Below, piece by piece: positions 6,439 to 13,820 of a stretch of DNA of 16,118 bases. The position numbers and the translations under genes were made by a program. This DNA comes from JBHHXR01 sp046757205 (lineage in GTDB: Bacteria > Pseudomonadota > Alphaproteobacteria > Rhodobacterales > Rhodobacteraceae). Within the stretch, counting starts at the first letter, position 1. Each line of letters opens with the position of its first letter. The notes beneath the pieces were generated by a model. It was given only the letters and a program-made list of their open reading frames with translations. It was not told the origin of the DNA and did no database searches. The stretch lies in contig JBHHXR010000053.1 in NCBI GenBank assembly GCA_046757205.1, positions 1 to 16,118 on the forward strand. The letters run 5' to 3'.

Positions 6439-8481
6439 ATGGTCAAGGGTAAGCGGCGCAAGCCGCGCAAGGTTGCGAAGCACGGTCTGCTGCACCGCCT
6501 GTTTCGCTGGATATTCGGCGGCATCCTGCGACTGATCTGGTGGACCGGGCTGCGGGCGGCGGGGGTGACCGCGCTTGTCCTGTTCGGCGCCACCGCCTAT
6601 TATTTCCTGACATTGCCCGCGGTGGGCGACCTGCTCGACGGCCGCGACCGCGGATCGGTAATCCTGCTGGACCGCAACAGCCAGGTTTTCGCCTGGCGGG
6701 GAGACCAGTACGGCGGAGACATACGGGCAACCTCCATTTCGCCCCATCTCAAGAACGCCGTGATCGCGACCGAGGACAAGCGCTTCTACAGCCATTTCGG
6801 GATCGACCCGCGCGGCATCGTGCGTGCCATGGCGCACAACATCCGCGCCGGGCGGCTCGTGCAGGGCGGCTCGACGATAACCCAGCAGGTCGCGAAAATG
6901 GTCTTCCTCGACCGCGGCCGCACGCTTGAACGCAAGATCAAGGAAATCCCCATCGCCCTGGCGATGGAGCTGAAATACAAGCAGGACGAGATCCGTTCGA
7001 TCTACCTCCACCGGGCCTATCTCGGCGCCGGGTCATACGGTTTCGAGGCCGCCTCCCGGCGCTATTTCGGCAAGTCGGCGCGCGAGGTGAACGCCGCCGA
7101 GGCGGCGATGCTCGCCGGGCTCCTGAAGGCACCCACCACCTATGCGCCGACCCGCGATATCTCGGTTTCACAGCGCCGGGCCGGGATCATCGTCGATCTG
7201 ATGCAGGAACAGGGATATCTGTCGCCCGCCGAGGCCAGGGATGCGCGGGCAAATCCGGCGGTCCTGTCGCAGGCGGCCGCGCGGCGCGCCGGCGGCTATT
7301 TCGCGGACTGGGTGATGTCGACGGGCCCGGATTTCCTGACCAGCGAGACAACCGAAGACGTGCAGATCCGCACCACCTTCGATCCGGAAATCCAGAAGGC
7401 GGCGGAACAGGCTCTCGTGAGCGTGTTCGAGAACAAGGTAAGGAAAGGCTCCAACGCGCAGGCCGCGATTGTCGTGATGTCGCCCGACGGCGCCGTGCGC
7501 GCGATGGTCGGCGGGCGGCGCATCGGACAGGCGGCCGGGCAGTTCAACCGCGCCACCCAGGCGCTGCGCCAACCCGGATCGGCGTTCAAGCCGTTCGTCT
7601 ACGGCGCGGCGCTGGAGGCCGGTTTCACGCCCTTCAGCCTCGTCGAGGACGCCCCGATCACCATAGACATTCCCGGCTCCGGCCCGTGGAGCCCGAAAAA
7701 CTACACGCGCCAGCATCTCGGCCTCGTCACCATGACCGAGGCGATGGCAAGGTCGATCAACACCGTGGCTGTCCGGGTTTCCGAGGAAATCGGGCGCGAG
7801 CGGGTGAAAGCGCTGGCGCGCGATTTCGGGATCGAATCGCCGCTGGCCGACGGGCCGGCGATCGCCCTCGGCGCGTCCGAGGTCACGCTTCTCGAACTCA
7901 CCGGCGCCTATGCCGGGATTCTCAACCGCGGACGTCTGTCAAAGCCCTTCGGGATCGAAGAACTGAAACTGCGCGGCGACGACTACGTGCTGATGGGTTC
8001 CACCCGGTCCGAAGGCTACCGGGTCATGAACGAGACCGCCGACGGCTATCTCGTCTACATGATGAACCAGGTGGTCGAGAAGGGAAGCGGCGGCCGGGCG
8101 CGCCTGCCCGGGCGGCAGGTGGCGGGAAAGACGGGCACGACAACCGCCGCCCGCGACGCCTGGTTCATCGGATTCACGGCGGATTACGTGGCCGGCGTGT
8201 GGATGGGTTACGACGACAACACGCCGCTGACCGGCGTCACCGGCAGCGGCCTGCCGGCCGAGATTTGGCGCGAGACCATGACCAGGGTGGAGGCGGGGCA
8301 CCCGCCGCGCCCGTTGCCAATGGTGCGGCCCGACGATTATCTCGCCTCCGACAACAATTTCCTCGACGGACGAAGGCGGCAAGACAGGCGGTCGAAACTT
8401 GACCGCCAGATCGAAGGCGCGGCGCGAAACATCGTCGAGGAACTGCTCGACGGAATATTCGGAACCCGGCGCCGGAACTGA
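6439..8481 (+). CDS. Class A penicillin-binding protein (bifunctional transglycosylase/transpeptidase, PBP1 type)
   Basis: This 680-residue protein starts with a very basic cytoplasmic tail (KGKRRKPRKVAKHG), then one membrane anchor at about 40-58. The glycosyltransferase (GT51) domain has the catalytic Glu112 in ATEDKRFYSHFGIDPRG, then QGGSTITQQVAKMVFLDRGRTLERKIKE and NAAEAAMLAGLLKAPTTYAP. The transpeptidase domain has SAFK with Ser381, SIN at 439-441 and KTGTT at 564. All three penicillin-binding motifs are intact. Family knowledge: it polymerises lipid II and cross-links peptidoglycan in the periplasm. The ATG at 6439 is preferred over an open frame from 6343 because the basic tail and anchor begin there. 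The gene converges on mlaC with only 23 bases between. Confidence 0.95.
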   Translation: MVKGKRRKPRKVAKHGLLHRLFRWIFGGILRLIWWTGLRAAGVTALVLFGATAYYFLTLPAVGDLLDGRDRGSVILLDRNSQVFAWRGDQYGGDIRATSISPHLKNAVIATEDKRFYSHFGIDPRGIVRAMAHNIRAGRLVQGGSTITQQVAKMVFLDRGRTLERKIKEIPIALAMELKYKQDEIRSIYLHRAYLGAGSYGFEAASRRYFGKSAREVNAAEAAMLAGLLKAPTTYAPTRDISVSQRRAGIIVDLMQEQGYLSPAEARDARANPAVLSQAAARRAGGYFADWVMSTGPDFLTSETTEDVQIRTTFDPEIQKAAEQALVSVFENKVRKGSNAQAAIVVMSPDGAVRAMVGGRRIGQAAGQFNRATQALRQPGSAFKPFVYGAALEAGFTPFSLVEDAPITIDIPGSGPWSPKNYTRQHLGLVTMTEAMARSINTVAVRVSEEIGRERVKALARDFGIESPLADGPAIALGASEVTLLELTGAYAGILNRGRLSKPFGIEELKLRGDDYVLMGSTRSEGYRVMNETADGYLVYMMNQVVEKGSGGRARLPGRQVAGKTGTTTAARDAWFIGFTADYVAGVWMGYDDNTPLTGVTGSGLPAEIWRETMTRVEAGHPPRPLPMVRPDDYLASDNNFLDGRRRQDRRSKLDRQIEGAARNIVEELLDGIFGTRRRN

Positions 8482-8507
8482 GGGCGCCGGGCGGGTTCCC
8501 GGCCTCA
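8479..8507. terminator. Hairpin shared by the converging PBP and mlaC stops
   Basis: TGAGG (8479-8483) pairs with CCTCA (8503-8507) and CCGGG (8487-8491) with CCCGG (8498-8502), so the two stop codons lie at the base of one imperfect stem. It has no T-tract, so it may mark transcript ends or block convergent read-through without being a standard terminator. Confidence 0.4.
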
Positions 8508-9119
8508 GCCCGCGGCCTTCAGATGCGCGATCAGCTTGTCGATGTCGCCGCCGCGTTTTTCCAGCATCACACCGACCTCCTCGCGCGCGGTGCTGAGCAT
8601 CGAGACCCCTTCGACAATCAGGTTGAACACCTTCAGCGACCCGCTGCGGTCGCTCAGTTGCCATTCGATCTCGAACGGCGCCTCGCCGCGCTGCTTGACC
8701 TCGGACTGCACCAGAATGCCCTTCCGGCCGAAGTCACGCGATCCGGTGATCGTGAACGTCGCTCCCCGGTAGCTGGAGAACTGGCGGCCGTACTTGTTGA
8801 GGATCTTGGTGCTGAAAGCGTCGGTATAAGCGGACCGCGGCGAAGGGGTGGCGCGGCGCCACGCTACCCCGAGCGAACTGCGGGCTATGATCGCAACATC
8901 GCCGTAGCGGCGGAATGTCTGGCCGAACTTCTTCAGAACGGTGGCTTCGGGAAGGCCCGAATTCACCACGGCAAGAACCTCGCGAACCAGCTTGTCAACG
9001 TAGGCTTCCGCCTCCGCGGTGGTTACTGCGACGGCCTGTGCCGGAAGGGCGGCAAATACCGCCAGCCCGGCCGATCCCGCCAGAAGCCGCCGGCGCGGGA
9101 TATTCACGTCATTCGGCAT
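8505..9119 (-). CDS. mlaC: MlaC/Ttg2D-family phospholipid-binding periplasmic protein
   Basis: This 204-residue protein has an N-terminal signal with PRRRLLAGSAGLAVFAALPAQA, which resembles a twin-arginine leader, then the MlaC fold with YVDKLVREVLAVVN, FRRYGDVAIIARSSLG, YTDAFSTKILNKYG, EIEWQLSDRSGSLKVFNLIVEGVSML and a C-terminal helix. Family knowledge: MlaC ferries phospholipid between the outer-membrane MlaA and the inner-membrane MlaFEDB transporter. The start overlaps the mlaA stop by 11 bases and has GGAGG upstream, so the two are translated together. MlaFEDB genes are not in this window. Confidence 0.9.
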   Translation of the reverse strand: MPNDVNIPRRRLLAGSAGLAVFAALPAQAVAVTTAEAEAYVDKLVREVLAVVNSGLPEATVLKKFGQTFRRYGDVAIIARSSLGVAWRRATPSPRSAYTDAFSTKILNKYGRQFSSYRGATFTITGSRDFGRKGILVQSEVKQRGEAPFEIEWQLSDRSGSLKVFNLIVEGVSMLSTAREEVGVMLEKRGGDIDKLIAHLKAAG

Positions 9120-9846
9120 AGGGGTCCTCCAGATCCTCCAGTTGCGTTTCGCCTTTCAGGCTGTGCTTCTTGTTCTGCAGATAGGCCAGCCGCGCCGCGG
9201 TGTAGCTGTCAGCCGATTCGTAGAGCAATGCGTCGATTACCGCCGCGAACCGCTGCCGGTCGTCGAGCAGCTTGAGCCCCCGGCCGGCCAGCAGGTAATT
9301 TGCCTGTTCCTGGTTTGCCAGGGCGTAGACCGGGTTGGTCAGGTAATCGACGACCTTTCCGGTGGCGTCGCGCTCGCTGCTCGGCCCCAACAGCGGCAGT
9401 TCGACATAGGCGCCCTGCGGGATGCCCCAGACGGCAAGCGTTTCGCCGAAATCCGTCGGTCTTTCAAAAAGCCCCATGTCGGTCGCCGGATCGGCGATCC
9501 CGCCGACGCCGAAAATCGTATTGACGGTGAAACGGCTGACGGTCTGCGCAGCGCCGGGGAGATCTCCCTGCAGGAAAAGGTTGATTGCGTAGGTCGGCTG
9601 CGAGAGGTTCCTGACACCGTTGGAGACGAACATCCTGAACGGCTGCGGCGTCACCGTGGCATAGACCCGGGACACCGGTTTCACCACCGCCTTGTCCACC
9701 CCCTTGTTGAATTCGTGGACCTGCCGGTTCGCCGGCTCGTAGGGATCGAACACAAGCCGTTCGGGGTTCGGATTCACCGTGCAGGCCCCCAGCAGAACCA
9801 GACAGGGAAACAAAAAGGCTGCGCGAATTGTGACGTTTGAAGTCAT
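9109..9846 (-). CDS. mlaA: MlaA/VacJ-family outer-membrane lipoprotein
   Basis: The 245-residue product begins with a lipoprotein signal ending in the lipobox LLGAC, with Cys22 as the lipid-bearing residue. The VacJ core follows: FDPYEPANRQVHEFNKGVDKAVVKPV, then VRNLSQPTYAINLFLQGD, NTIFGVGGIADPATDMGL and FGETLAVWGIPQGAYVELPLLGPSSERDATGKVVDYLTNP, all hallmark stretches. Family knowledge: MlaA removes misplaced phospholipid from the outer leaflet of the outer membrane and passes it to MlaC, encoded next. The ATG at 9846 is chosen because the signal peptide starts there; the open frame continues upstream to 9999 without resembling the family. The ribosome site is weak. Confidence 0.93.
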   Translation of the reverse strand: MTSNVTIRAAFLFPCLVLLGACTVNPNPERLVFDPYEPANRQVHEFNKGVDKAVVKPVSRVYATVTPQPFRMFVSNGVRNLSQPTYAINLFLQGDLPGAAQTVSRFTVNTIFGVGGIADPATDMGLFERPTDFGETLAVWGIPQGAYVELPLLGPSSERDATGKVVDYLTNPVYALANQEQANYLLAGRGLKLLDDRQRFAAVIDALLYESADSYTAARLAYLQNKKHSLKGETQLEDLEDPYAE

Positions 9847-9985
9847 AATAAAACCGAGTGTGGTAGCGAGCAGAAATTCCCGCACACAATATAGGTCTTC
9901 GGGCAAGGAAAACCATCGGAGATTGTCACTCGGCCTTGGTTTGTGCCCTCCCGGTGACAGGTTTTCACGCGAACGTGTTCGGGTG

Positions 9986-9997
9986 GCGGAATTCCGC
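9986..9997. promoter_or_regulatory. 12-bp palindrome in the mlaA/ridA divergent gap
   Basis: GCGGAATTCCGC is a perfect palindrome in the 249-base gap between the divergent mlaA and ridA starts. The gap must hold both promoters, but I cannot identify them with confidence. The palindrome may be a regulator site or chance. Confidence 0.25.
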
Positions 9998-10095
9998 ACC
10001 GTGCCGCTGCCGGTTCGGCGGGCTTTTGCCGTTCCCCTCCGGGCGCCGCGGGGCTACGATTTGGGCGAAGCGAATCCCCCCGAGGAGGAGTTGCC

Positions 10096-10560
10096 ATGAC
10101 ACAGAGCGTTGCCGAAAGGCTGAAGTCCCTGGGCCTCGATCTGCCCGACGCGCCGGCGCCTGCGGCCAACTACGTGCCCTATGTGCAGACGGGAAACCTG
10201 ATCTTCGTCTCGGGCCAGGTGTCGATGGGAGAGGGCGGTTTCATCACCGGGAAACTCGGCGCGGACATGAGCGTCGAGGAGGGCTACGCCGCCGCGCGCA
10301 CCTGCGCCCTCAGCCTGCTGGCCCAGCTCAATGCCGCCACCGGCGGGCAGCTTGACCGGGTGACGCGCGTCGTCAAGCTGAACGGTTTCGTCAATTCGAC
10401 GCCGGATTTTACCCAGCATCCACAGGTGGTGAACGGCGCCTCCGATCTGCTCGCCGAGGTCTTCGGCGACAAGGGGCGCCACGCCCGCGCCGCCGTCGGC
10501 TCGTCGTCGCTGCCGCTCGGTGTCGCCGTCGAAGTCGAAGGGGTGTTCCAGGTTGCCTGA
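10096..10560 (+). CDS. RidA/YjgF-family protein (long form)
   Basis: This 154-residue protein has the RidA-fold elements NYVPYVQTGNLIFVSGQV, AARTCALSLLAQLNAATGGQLDRVTRVVKLNGFVNSTPDFTQHP and a C-terminal GSSSLPLGVAVEVEGVFQVA. The family deaminates reactive enamine/imine intermediates such as 2-aminoacrylate. However, the long subgroup has an altered end and often lacks the catalytic arginine (here SSSLPLG takes the place of the usual R..LP), so activity is not assured. A strong GGAGGAG lies just upstream of ATG 10096. It leads a tight plus-strand run with GDPD and DUF482 genes. Confidence 0.88.
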   Translation: MTQSVAERLKSLGLDLPDAPAPAANYVPYVQTGNLIFVSGQVSMGEGGFITGKLGADMSVEEGYAAARTCALSLLAQLNAATGGQLDRVTRVVKLNGFVNSTPDFTQHPQVVNGASDLLAEVFGDKGRHARAAVGSSSLPLGVAVEVEGVFQVA

Positions 10561-11323
10561 GGCGCGGCGCCTGCCGCCGGCATTCCTCTCTCGACCGCTG
10601 GCGCATCGCGGGCTGCACTGGCTCGGGACCGGCGCCGCGGAAAACTCCCGCGCGGCCATGCTCGCCGCCTGCAACGCGGGGTACGGCATCGAACTCGATG
10701 TGCAGATGTCGCGCGACGGCGAAGCGATGGTGTTCCACGACAACGATCTGGACCGGCTGACGGCCGAGAGCGGGCCGGTCAACGAGCACATGGCCGCAGA
10801 TCTCGGGCGGATCGCGCTGAAGGGCGGTATCGGTACCATCCCGACGCTGGCGGAAATCCTCGGACTCGTCGAGGGCAGGACGCCGCTGCTGATCGAACTG
10901 AAGGATCAGGACGGCGGGCTCGGCCGCGATGTCGGGCGCATGGAGCGGCGGGTCGCCGATATCCTGTCGGACTACGAAGGCCAGGTCGCCTGCATGTCCT
11001 TCAACCCGCACACCGTGGCGGCAGTCCGCGACGCCGCGCCGGCGCTGCCGCTCGGCCTGGTCACCGGTCCGTTCGCCGCCGAGCACTGGAGCAACGTGCC
11101 CCCGCCCCGGCTCGCGGAACTGCGCGGCATGCCCGATCTTCGCCGCGTCGGCGCCGCCTTCATATCGCATCACCACCGCGACCTCGCCGCCCGCCCCGTA
11201 GCGGCCGCCAAGGCGGCCGGCCTGGACGTGCTGTGCTGGACCGTCCGGTCGAGACAGGAGGAAGCCGCCGCCCGCCTCGTTGCCGACAACATCACGTTCG
11301 AAGGCTTCATGCCGGTAACGTAG
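10553..11323 (+). CDS. Glycerophosphodiester phosphodiesterase family protein
   Basis: The 256-residue protein carries the GDPD motifs: LAHRG (His18), ENS..AM, the metal pair IELDV (Glu47, Asp49), VFHDNDLDRLT (His62), PTLAEIL, LLIELKDQ, SFNPHTV and a final GLDVLCWTVRS. Family knowledge: it splits glycerophosphodiesters to glycerol 3-phosphate and an alcohol. There is no signal peptide, so it is probably cytoplasmic. The likely start is TTG at 10553, which overlaps the ridA stop by eight bases. An earlier GTG at 10520 would add residues lying inside ridA. AGGGG is about ten bases upstream of the TTG. Confidence 0.9.
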   Translation: MPEARRLPPAFLSRPLAHRGLHWLGTGAAENSRAAMLAACNAGYGIELDVQMSRDGEAMVFHDNDLDRLTAESGPVNEHMAADLGRIALKGGIGTIPTLAEILGLVEGRTPLLIELKDQDGGLGRDVGRMERRVADILSDYEGQVACMSFNPHTVAAVRDAAPALPLGLVTGPFAAEHWSNVPPPRLAELRGMPDLRRVGAAFISHHHRDLAARPVAAAKAAGLDVLCWTVRSRQEEAAARLVADNITFEGFMPVT

Positions 11324-11345
11324 CGATGCCGGGGAACCACTGAAC

Positions 11346-12530
11346 ATGATGGATGGCGGCGCCCATGTGGAGATATCGGTGCTCGATGGCCTGTCGGCGA
11401 TCGACGCCGCCGCGTGGGATCGCTGCGCCTGCCCCGGGGCGGCGGAAGGTGCTCCAAGCGACCCGTTCACGACCTACCGTTTTCTGAAGGCGCTGGAGGA
11501 CAGCGGTTCGGTCGGCGCCGGCACCGGCTGGATGCCAAGACACCTGGTCGCGCGCAGCGCCGCAAATATTATCGGCGTCATGCCGCTCTACGCCAAGGCT
11601 CATTCGCAGGGTGAGTACGTTTTCGACCACAACTGGGCGCATGCCTACGAGCACGCCGGCGGGCGTTATTACCCGAAGCTGCAGGGCGCGGTGCCGTTCA
11701 CCCCGGTGTCGGGGCGTCGCCTGCTGGCGGCACCCGGACACACCGAGCTTGCCCGTCTCGCGCTCCTGCAGGGCGCCGTGCAACTGGCCGAGGAGAACGG
11801 TCTCAGCTCGCTCCACATCACGTTCTGCACCAAGGAGGAATACGAACTCGGCAGCCGTATCGGGCTGTCGCCGCGTACCGGGCAGCAGTTCCACTGGCGG
11901 AATCGCGGGTACGCGAACTTTGACGATTTCCTCGCCGATCTCTCGTCGCGAAAGCGCAAGAACATCCGCAAGGAACGCGCCCGGGCGGCAAGCGCCGATT
12001 GCACCGTTCGCCGCTTCGGCGGCGACGGGCTGAAACCGGAGCACTGGGATGCCTTCTGGCGGTTCTACCAGGACACCGGCGCCCGCAAATGGGGATCGCC
12101 CTACCTGACCCGCGAATTCTTCGACATCATCCATCAGACCATGCGCGACGACATCGTGCTCTTTCTCGCCGAAAGCGACGGCCGCTGGGTGGCGGGGGCG
12201 CTGAACTTTCTCGGCCGCGATTGCCTCTACGGTCGCTACTGGGGCTGCCTGCGGGACATCCCGGCGCTGCATTTCGAGATGTGCTACTACCGCGCCATCG
12301 ACTTCGCCATCGAGCACGGGCTGGCACGGGTCGAGGCGGGCGCGCAGGGGCCGCACAAGCTGGCGCGCGGTTACCTGCCGGCGCCGGTCTACTCCTTGCA
12401 CTGGATCGCCGACGCCGGTTTCCGCGAAGCGGTGGACAAGTATCTTGACGCGGAGAGGCGCGCGGTGGACGACGAGATCGAGGTGCTGACCGCCTATGGC
12501 CCGTTCCGCAAGACCCGGGGAGAGGGATAA
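11346..12530 (+). CDS. DUF482/COG3146 family protein (FemAB/GNAT-like acyltransferase, peptidoglycan-biosynthesis type annotation)
   Basis: The product is 394 residues. Family-like segments are DPFTTYRFLKALEDSGSVGAGTGW, FDHNWAHAYEHAGGRYYPKLQGAVPFTPVSG, SSLHITFCTKEEY, YANFDDFLADLSSRKRKNIRKER, GLKPEHWDAFWRFYQDTGARKWGSPYL, and GARVEAGAQGPHKLARGYLP-like residues near the end. FemAB relatives transfer amino acids to acceptors using a double GNAT fold, but the substrate of this subgroup is not established. ATG ATG begins at 11346 with GGGGA about ten bases before. The stop overlaps the next start by one base (TAATG). Conservation of the ridA-GDPD-DUF482 order in alphaproteobacteria suggests linked function; this is from memory. 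Confidence 0.85.
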   Translation: MMDGGAHVEISVLDGLSAIDAAAWDRCACPGAAEGAPSDPFTTYRFLKALEDSGSVGAGTGWMPRHLVARSAANIIGVMPLYAKAHSQGEYVFDHNWAHAYEHAGGRYYPKLQGAVPFTPVSGRRLLAAPGHTELARLALLQGAVQLAEENGLSSLHITFCTKEEYELGSRIGLSPRTGQQFHWRNRGYANFDDFLADLSSRKRKNIRKERARAASADCTVRRFGGDGLKPEHWDAFWRFYQDTGARKWGSPYLTREFFDIIHQTMRDDIVLFLAESDGRWVAGALNFLGRDCLYGRYWGCLRDIPALHFEMCYYRAIDFAIEHGLARVEAGAQGPHKLARGYLPAPVYSLHWIADAGFREAVDKYLDAERRAVDDEIEVLTAYGPFRKTRGEG

Positions 12531-12964
12531 TGGCCGAAAGACCTGCGGATGCCGGGCGCGCGGAGCGCCTGCCGGCGTTGCTGGCCACCGCCTGGCGAAC
12601 GGCCGGAGACCGCGACGCCGTCACCAGGACCTTCACCTTCGGCAACTTCGTCGAGGCGTTCGGCCGGATGACCCGCGTCGCCATGCACGCCGGGAAACGC
12701 AACCACCATCCCGAATGGTTCAACGTCCGGAACCGCGTCGAGGCGACGCCGACCGCCCACGACGCGGGCGGTCTGGCGGAGCTTGACGTGAAACCCGCCA
12801 GGCGCATGGACCGGCTGGCCGGGGAAGCGTGGCCGATGCCCGGCGGTAGCCGTCGCCGCAGCCGGGCGTCGGCCTTTCGCGGTCGTCGCCGGTCGGATGC
12901 CGGCAATCACACTGACACCGGACATGCTGCATGCACAGTTTCGCCGCCGCCGTTTTCTTCCTGA
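12530..12964 (+). pseudogene. Pterin-4a-carbinolamine dehydratase, probably decayed
   Basis: Residues 1-100 align with the PCD/DCoH family: RDAVTRTFTFGNFVEAFGRMTRVA...HAGKRNHHPEWFNVRNRVEATPTAHDAGGLAELDVKPARRMDRLAG. The active-site NHHPEW is kept. However, core positions are replaced by unlikely residues: FGFMTR becomes FGRMTR, AEKL becomes AGKR, FNVYN becomes FNVRN, and two core leucines become prolines. Several of these fit T-to-C or A-to-G transitions. The family ends near residue 100; here the frame runs on for 44 Arg/Pro-rich residues into the LysE gene, so the natural stop seems lost. The enzyme normally recycles tetrahydrobiopterin cofactor and, in bacteria, supports phenylalanine hydroxylase. 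It could still be translated (start overlaps the previous stop), but folding is doubtful. Confidence 0.7.
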
Positions 12965-13521
12965 TCATCACGCCCGGCCCGGGCGTGCTGTCGGCGGCCG
13001 GCGTGGGCTCGGGTTTCGGCTACCGGGCCGGGCTGCGCTACGTGGCTGGGCTGTGGCTCGGCAACCTGAGCGTCGGGCTGCTGGTGGTCAGCGGGATCTG
13101 GGCGGCGCTGGCCACCGTGCCGGGCTTGCGGAGCGTGCTCGGCGCCGCCTCGTTGATCTATCTGTTCTATCTGGCGATGAAGATCGCCTTCGCCGGGTCC
13201 CGGATCGGCTTCATCGCCACCGACAATCCGCCGCGTTTTCTCAACGGGCTGGCGCTTCAGGGCATCAACCCGAAAGCCTACGCGGTCAACGTGTTCCTGT
13301 TTTCCAACTTCCCGTTCATGTCCGGGCAGATCGCCGCCGAGACCGTCGCCAAGTTCCTGATCCTGAACGCCATCTGGATACCGATCCACCTGGTCTGGCT
13401 GCAGGCCGGCGTGACCGTCCGGCGGCTCAACCTGCCCGCTCGGCGGCAGCGGGCGATCAATATCGGCATGGCGGCCTCGATGCTGATCGTCGTTGCGCTG
13501 GCCGCGTGGAATCACGGCTGA
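12931..13521 (+). CDS. LysE/RhtB-family amino-acid exporter, possibly 5'-truncated by a frameshift
   Basis: This 196-residue membrane protein starts with the first helix and the family motif FFLIITPGPGVLSAAGVGSGFGYRAGLRYVAGLWLGNL, then further helices including LIYLFYLAMKIAFAG, NGLALQGINPKAYAVNVFLFSNF and a final AINIGMAASMLIVVALAAWNHG. Family knowledge: LysE/RhtB proteins export amino acids or related compounds; the substrate is unknown here. The current ATG at 12931 leaves only three residues before the helix and lacks a good ribosome site. In another frame, MPAITLTPDMLHA (from 12897) runs up to the same point and looks like the usual family start, so one base may have been gained or lost near 12935-12945. 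It overlaps the HNH gene tail-to-tail by ten bases. Confidence 0.8.
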   Translation: MHSFAAAVFFLIITPGPGVLSAAGVGSGFGYRAGLRYVAGLWLGNLSVGLLVVSGIWAALATVPGLRSVLGAASLIYLFYLAMKIAFAGSRIGFIATDNPPRFLNGLALQGINPKAYAVNVFLFSNFPFMSGQIAAETVAKFLILNAIWIPIHLVWLQAGVTVRRLNLPARRQRAINIGMAASMLIVVALAAWNHG

Positions 13522-13820
13522 CGGCGTTTGCGCCGCCCGCCCGCGGTGCGGCTGTCGAAACCCGGCGGCTTGCTGCGAACCCAGGCGATGAACCGCGCCA
13601 GCCCGGGATGGGCGCGCAGGGCGCCGATGCTCGAATAGCGGCGCGCAAGCTCCGATTCCGTCAGCGCGGCATGGATTTCCTTGTGGCATATCCGGTGCAG
13701 GAGCACCGTCGGTCCGCTGCGCCCGCCCTTCAGCTTCGGGATCAGGTGATGGGTGCTCTGCGGTACCCCGGGCGGTATCGGCCGGCCGCAGAGCGGGCAG
13801 ATCGGATCACCCTCGGCCAT
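13512..13820 (-). CDS. Small HNH endonuclease-fold protein
   Basis: The 102-residue protein has a zinc-knuckle pair CPLC (Cys8, Cys11), then THHLIPK with His24/His25, a glycine-rich turn, and LLHRICHKEIHA (His42, Cys45, His46, His50), which is the HNH beta-beta-alpha-metal core. The C-terminus is basic (GGRRKRRQP). HNH domains cut nucleic acid; stand-alone short ones of this kind are widespread and of unknown role. The ATG at 13820 overlaps the end of the hydroquinone reductase gene by 14 bases, so it is the second gene of that minus-strand transcript. Confidence 0.82.
   Translation of the reverse strand: MAEGDPICPLCGRPIPPGVPQSTHHLIPKLKGGRSGPTVLLHRICHKEIHAALTESELARRYSSIGALRAHPGLARFIAWVRSKPPGFDSRTAGGRRKRRQP

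Noticed and set aside
5598..6593. Open minus frame of 331 codons across the amtB/glnK region and the penicillin-binding protein start
   Set aside because: Only its middle part has homology, and that is the glnK-amtB remnant. Its start lies antisense inside the penicillin-binding protein gene and its end is out of frame with Amt.
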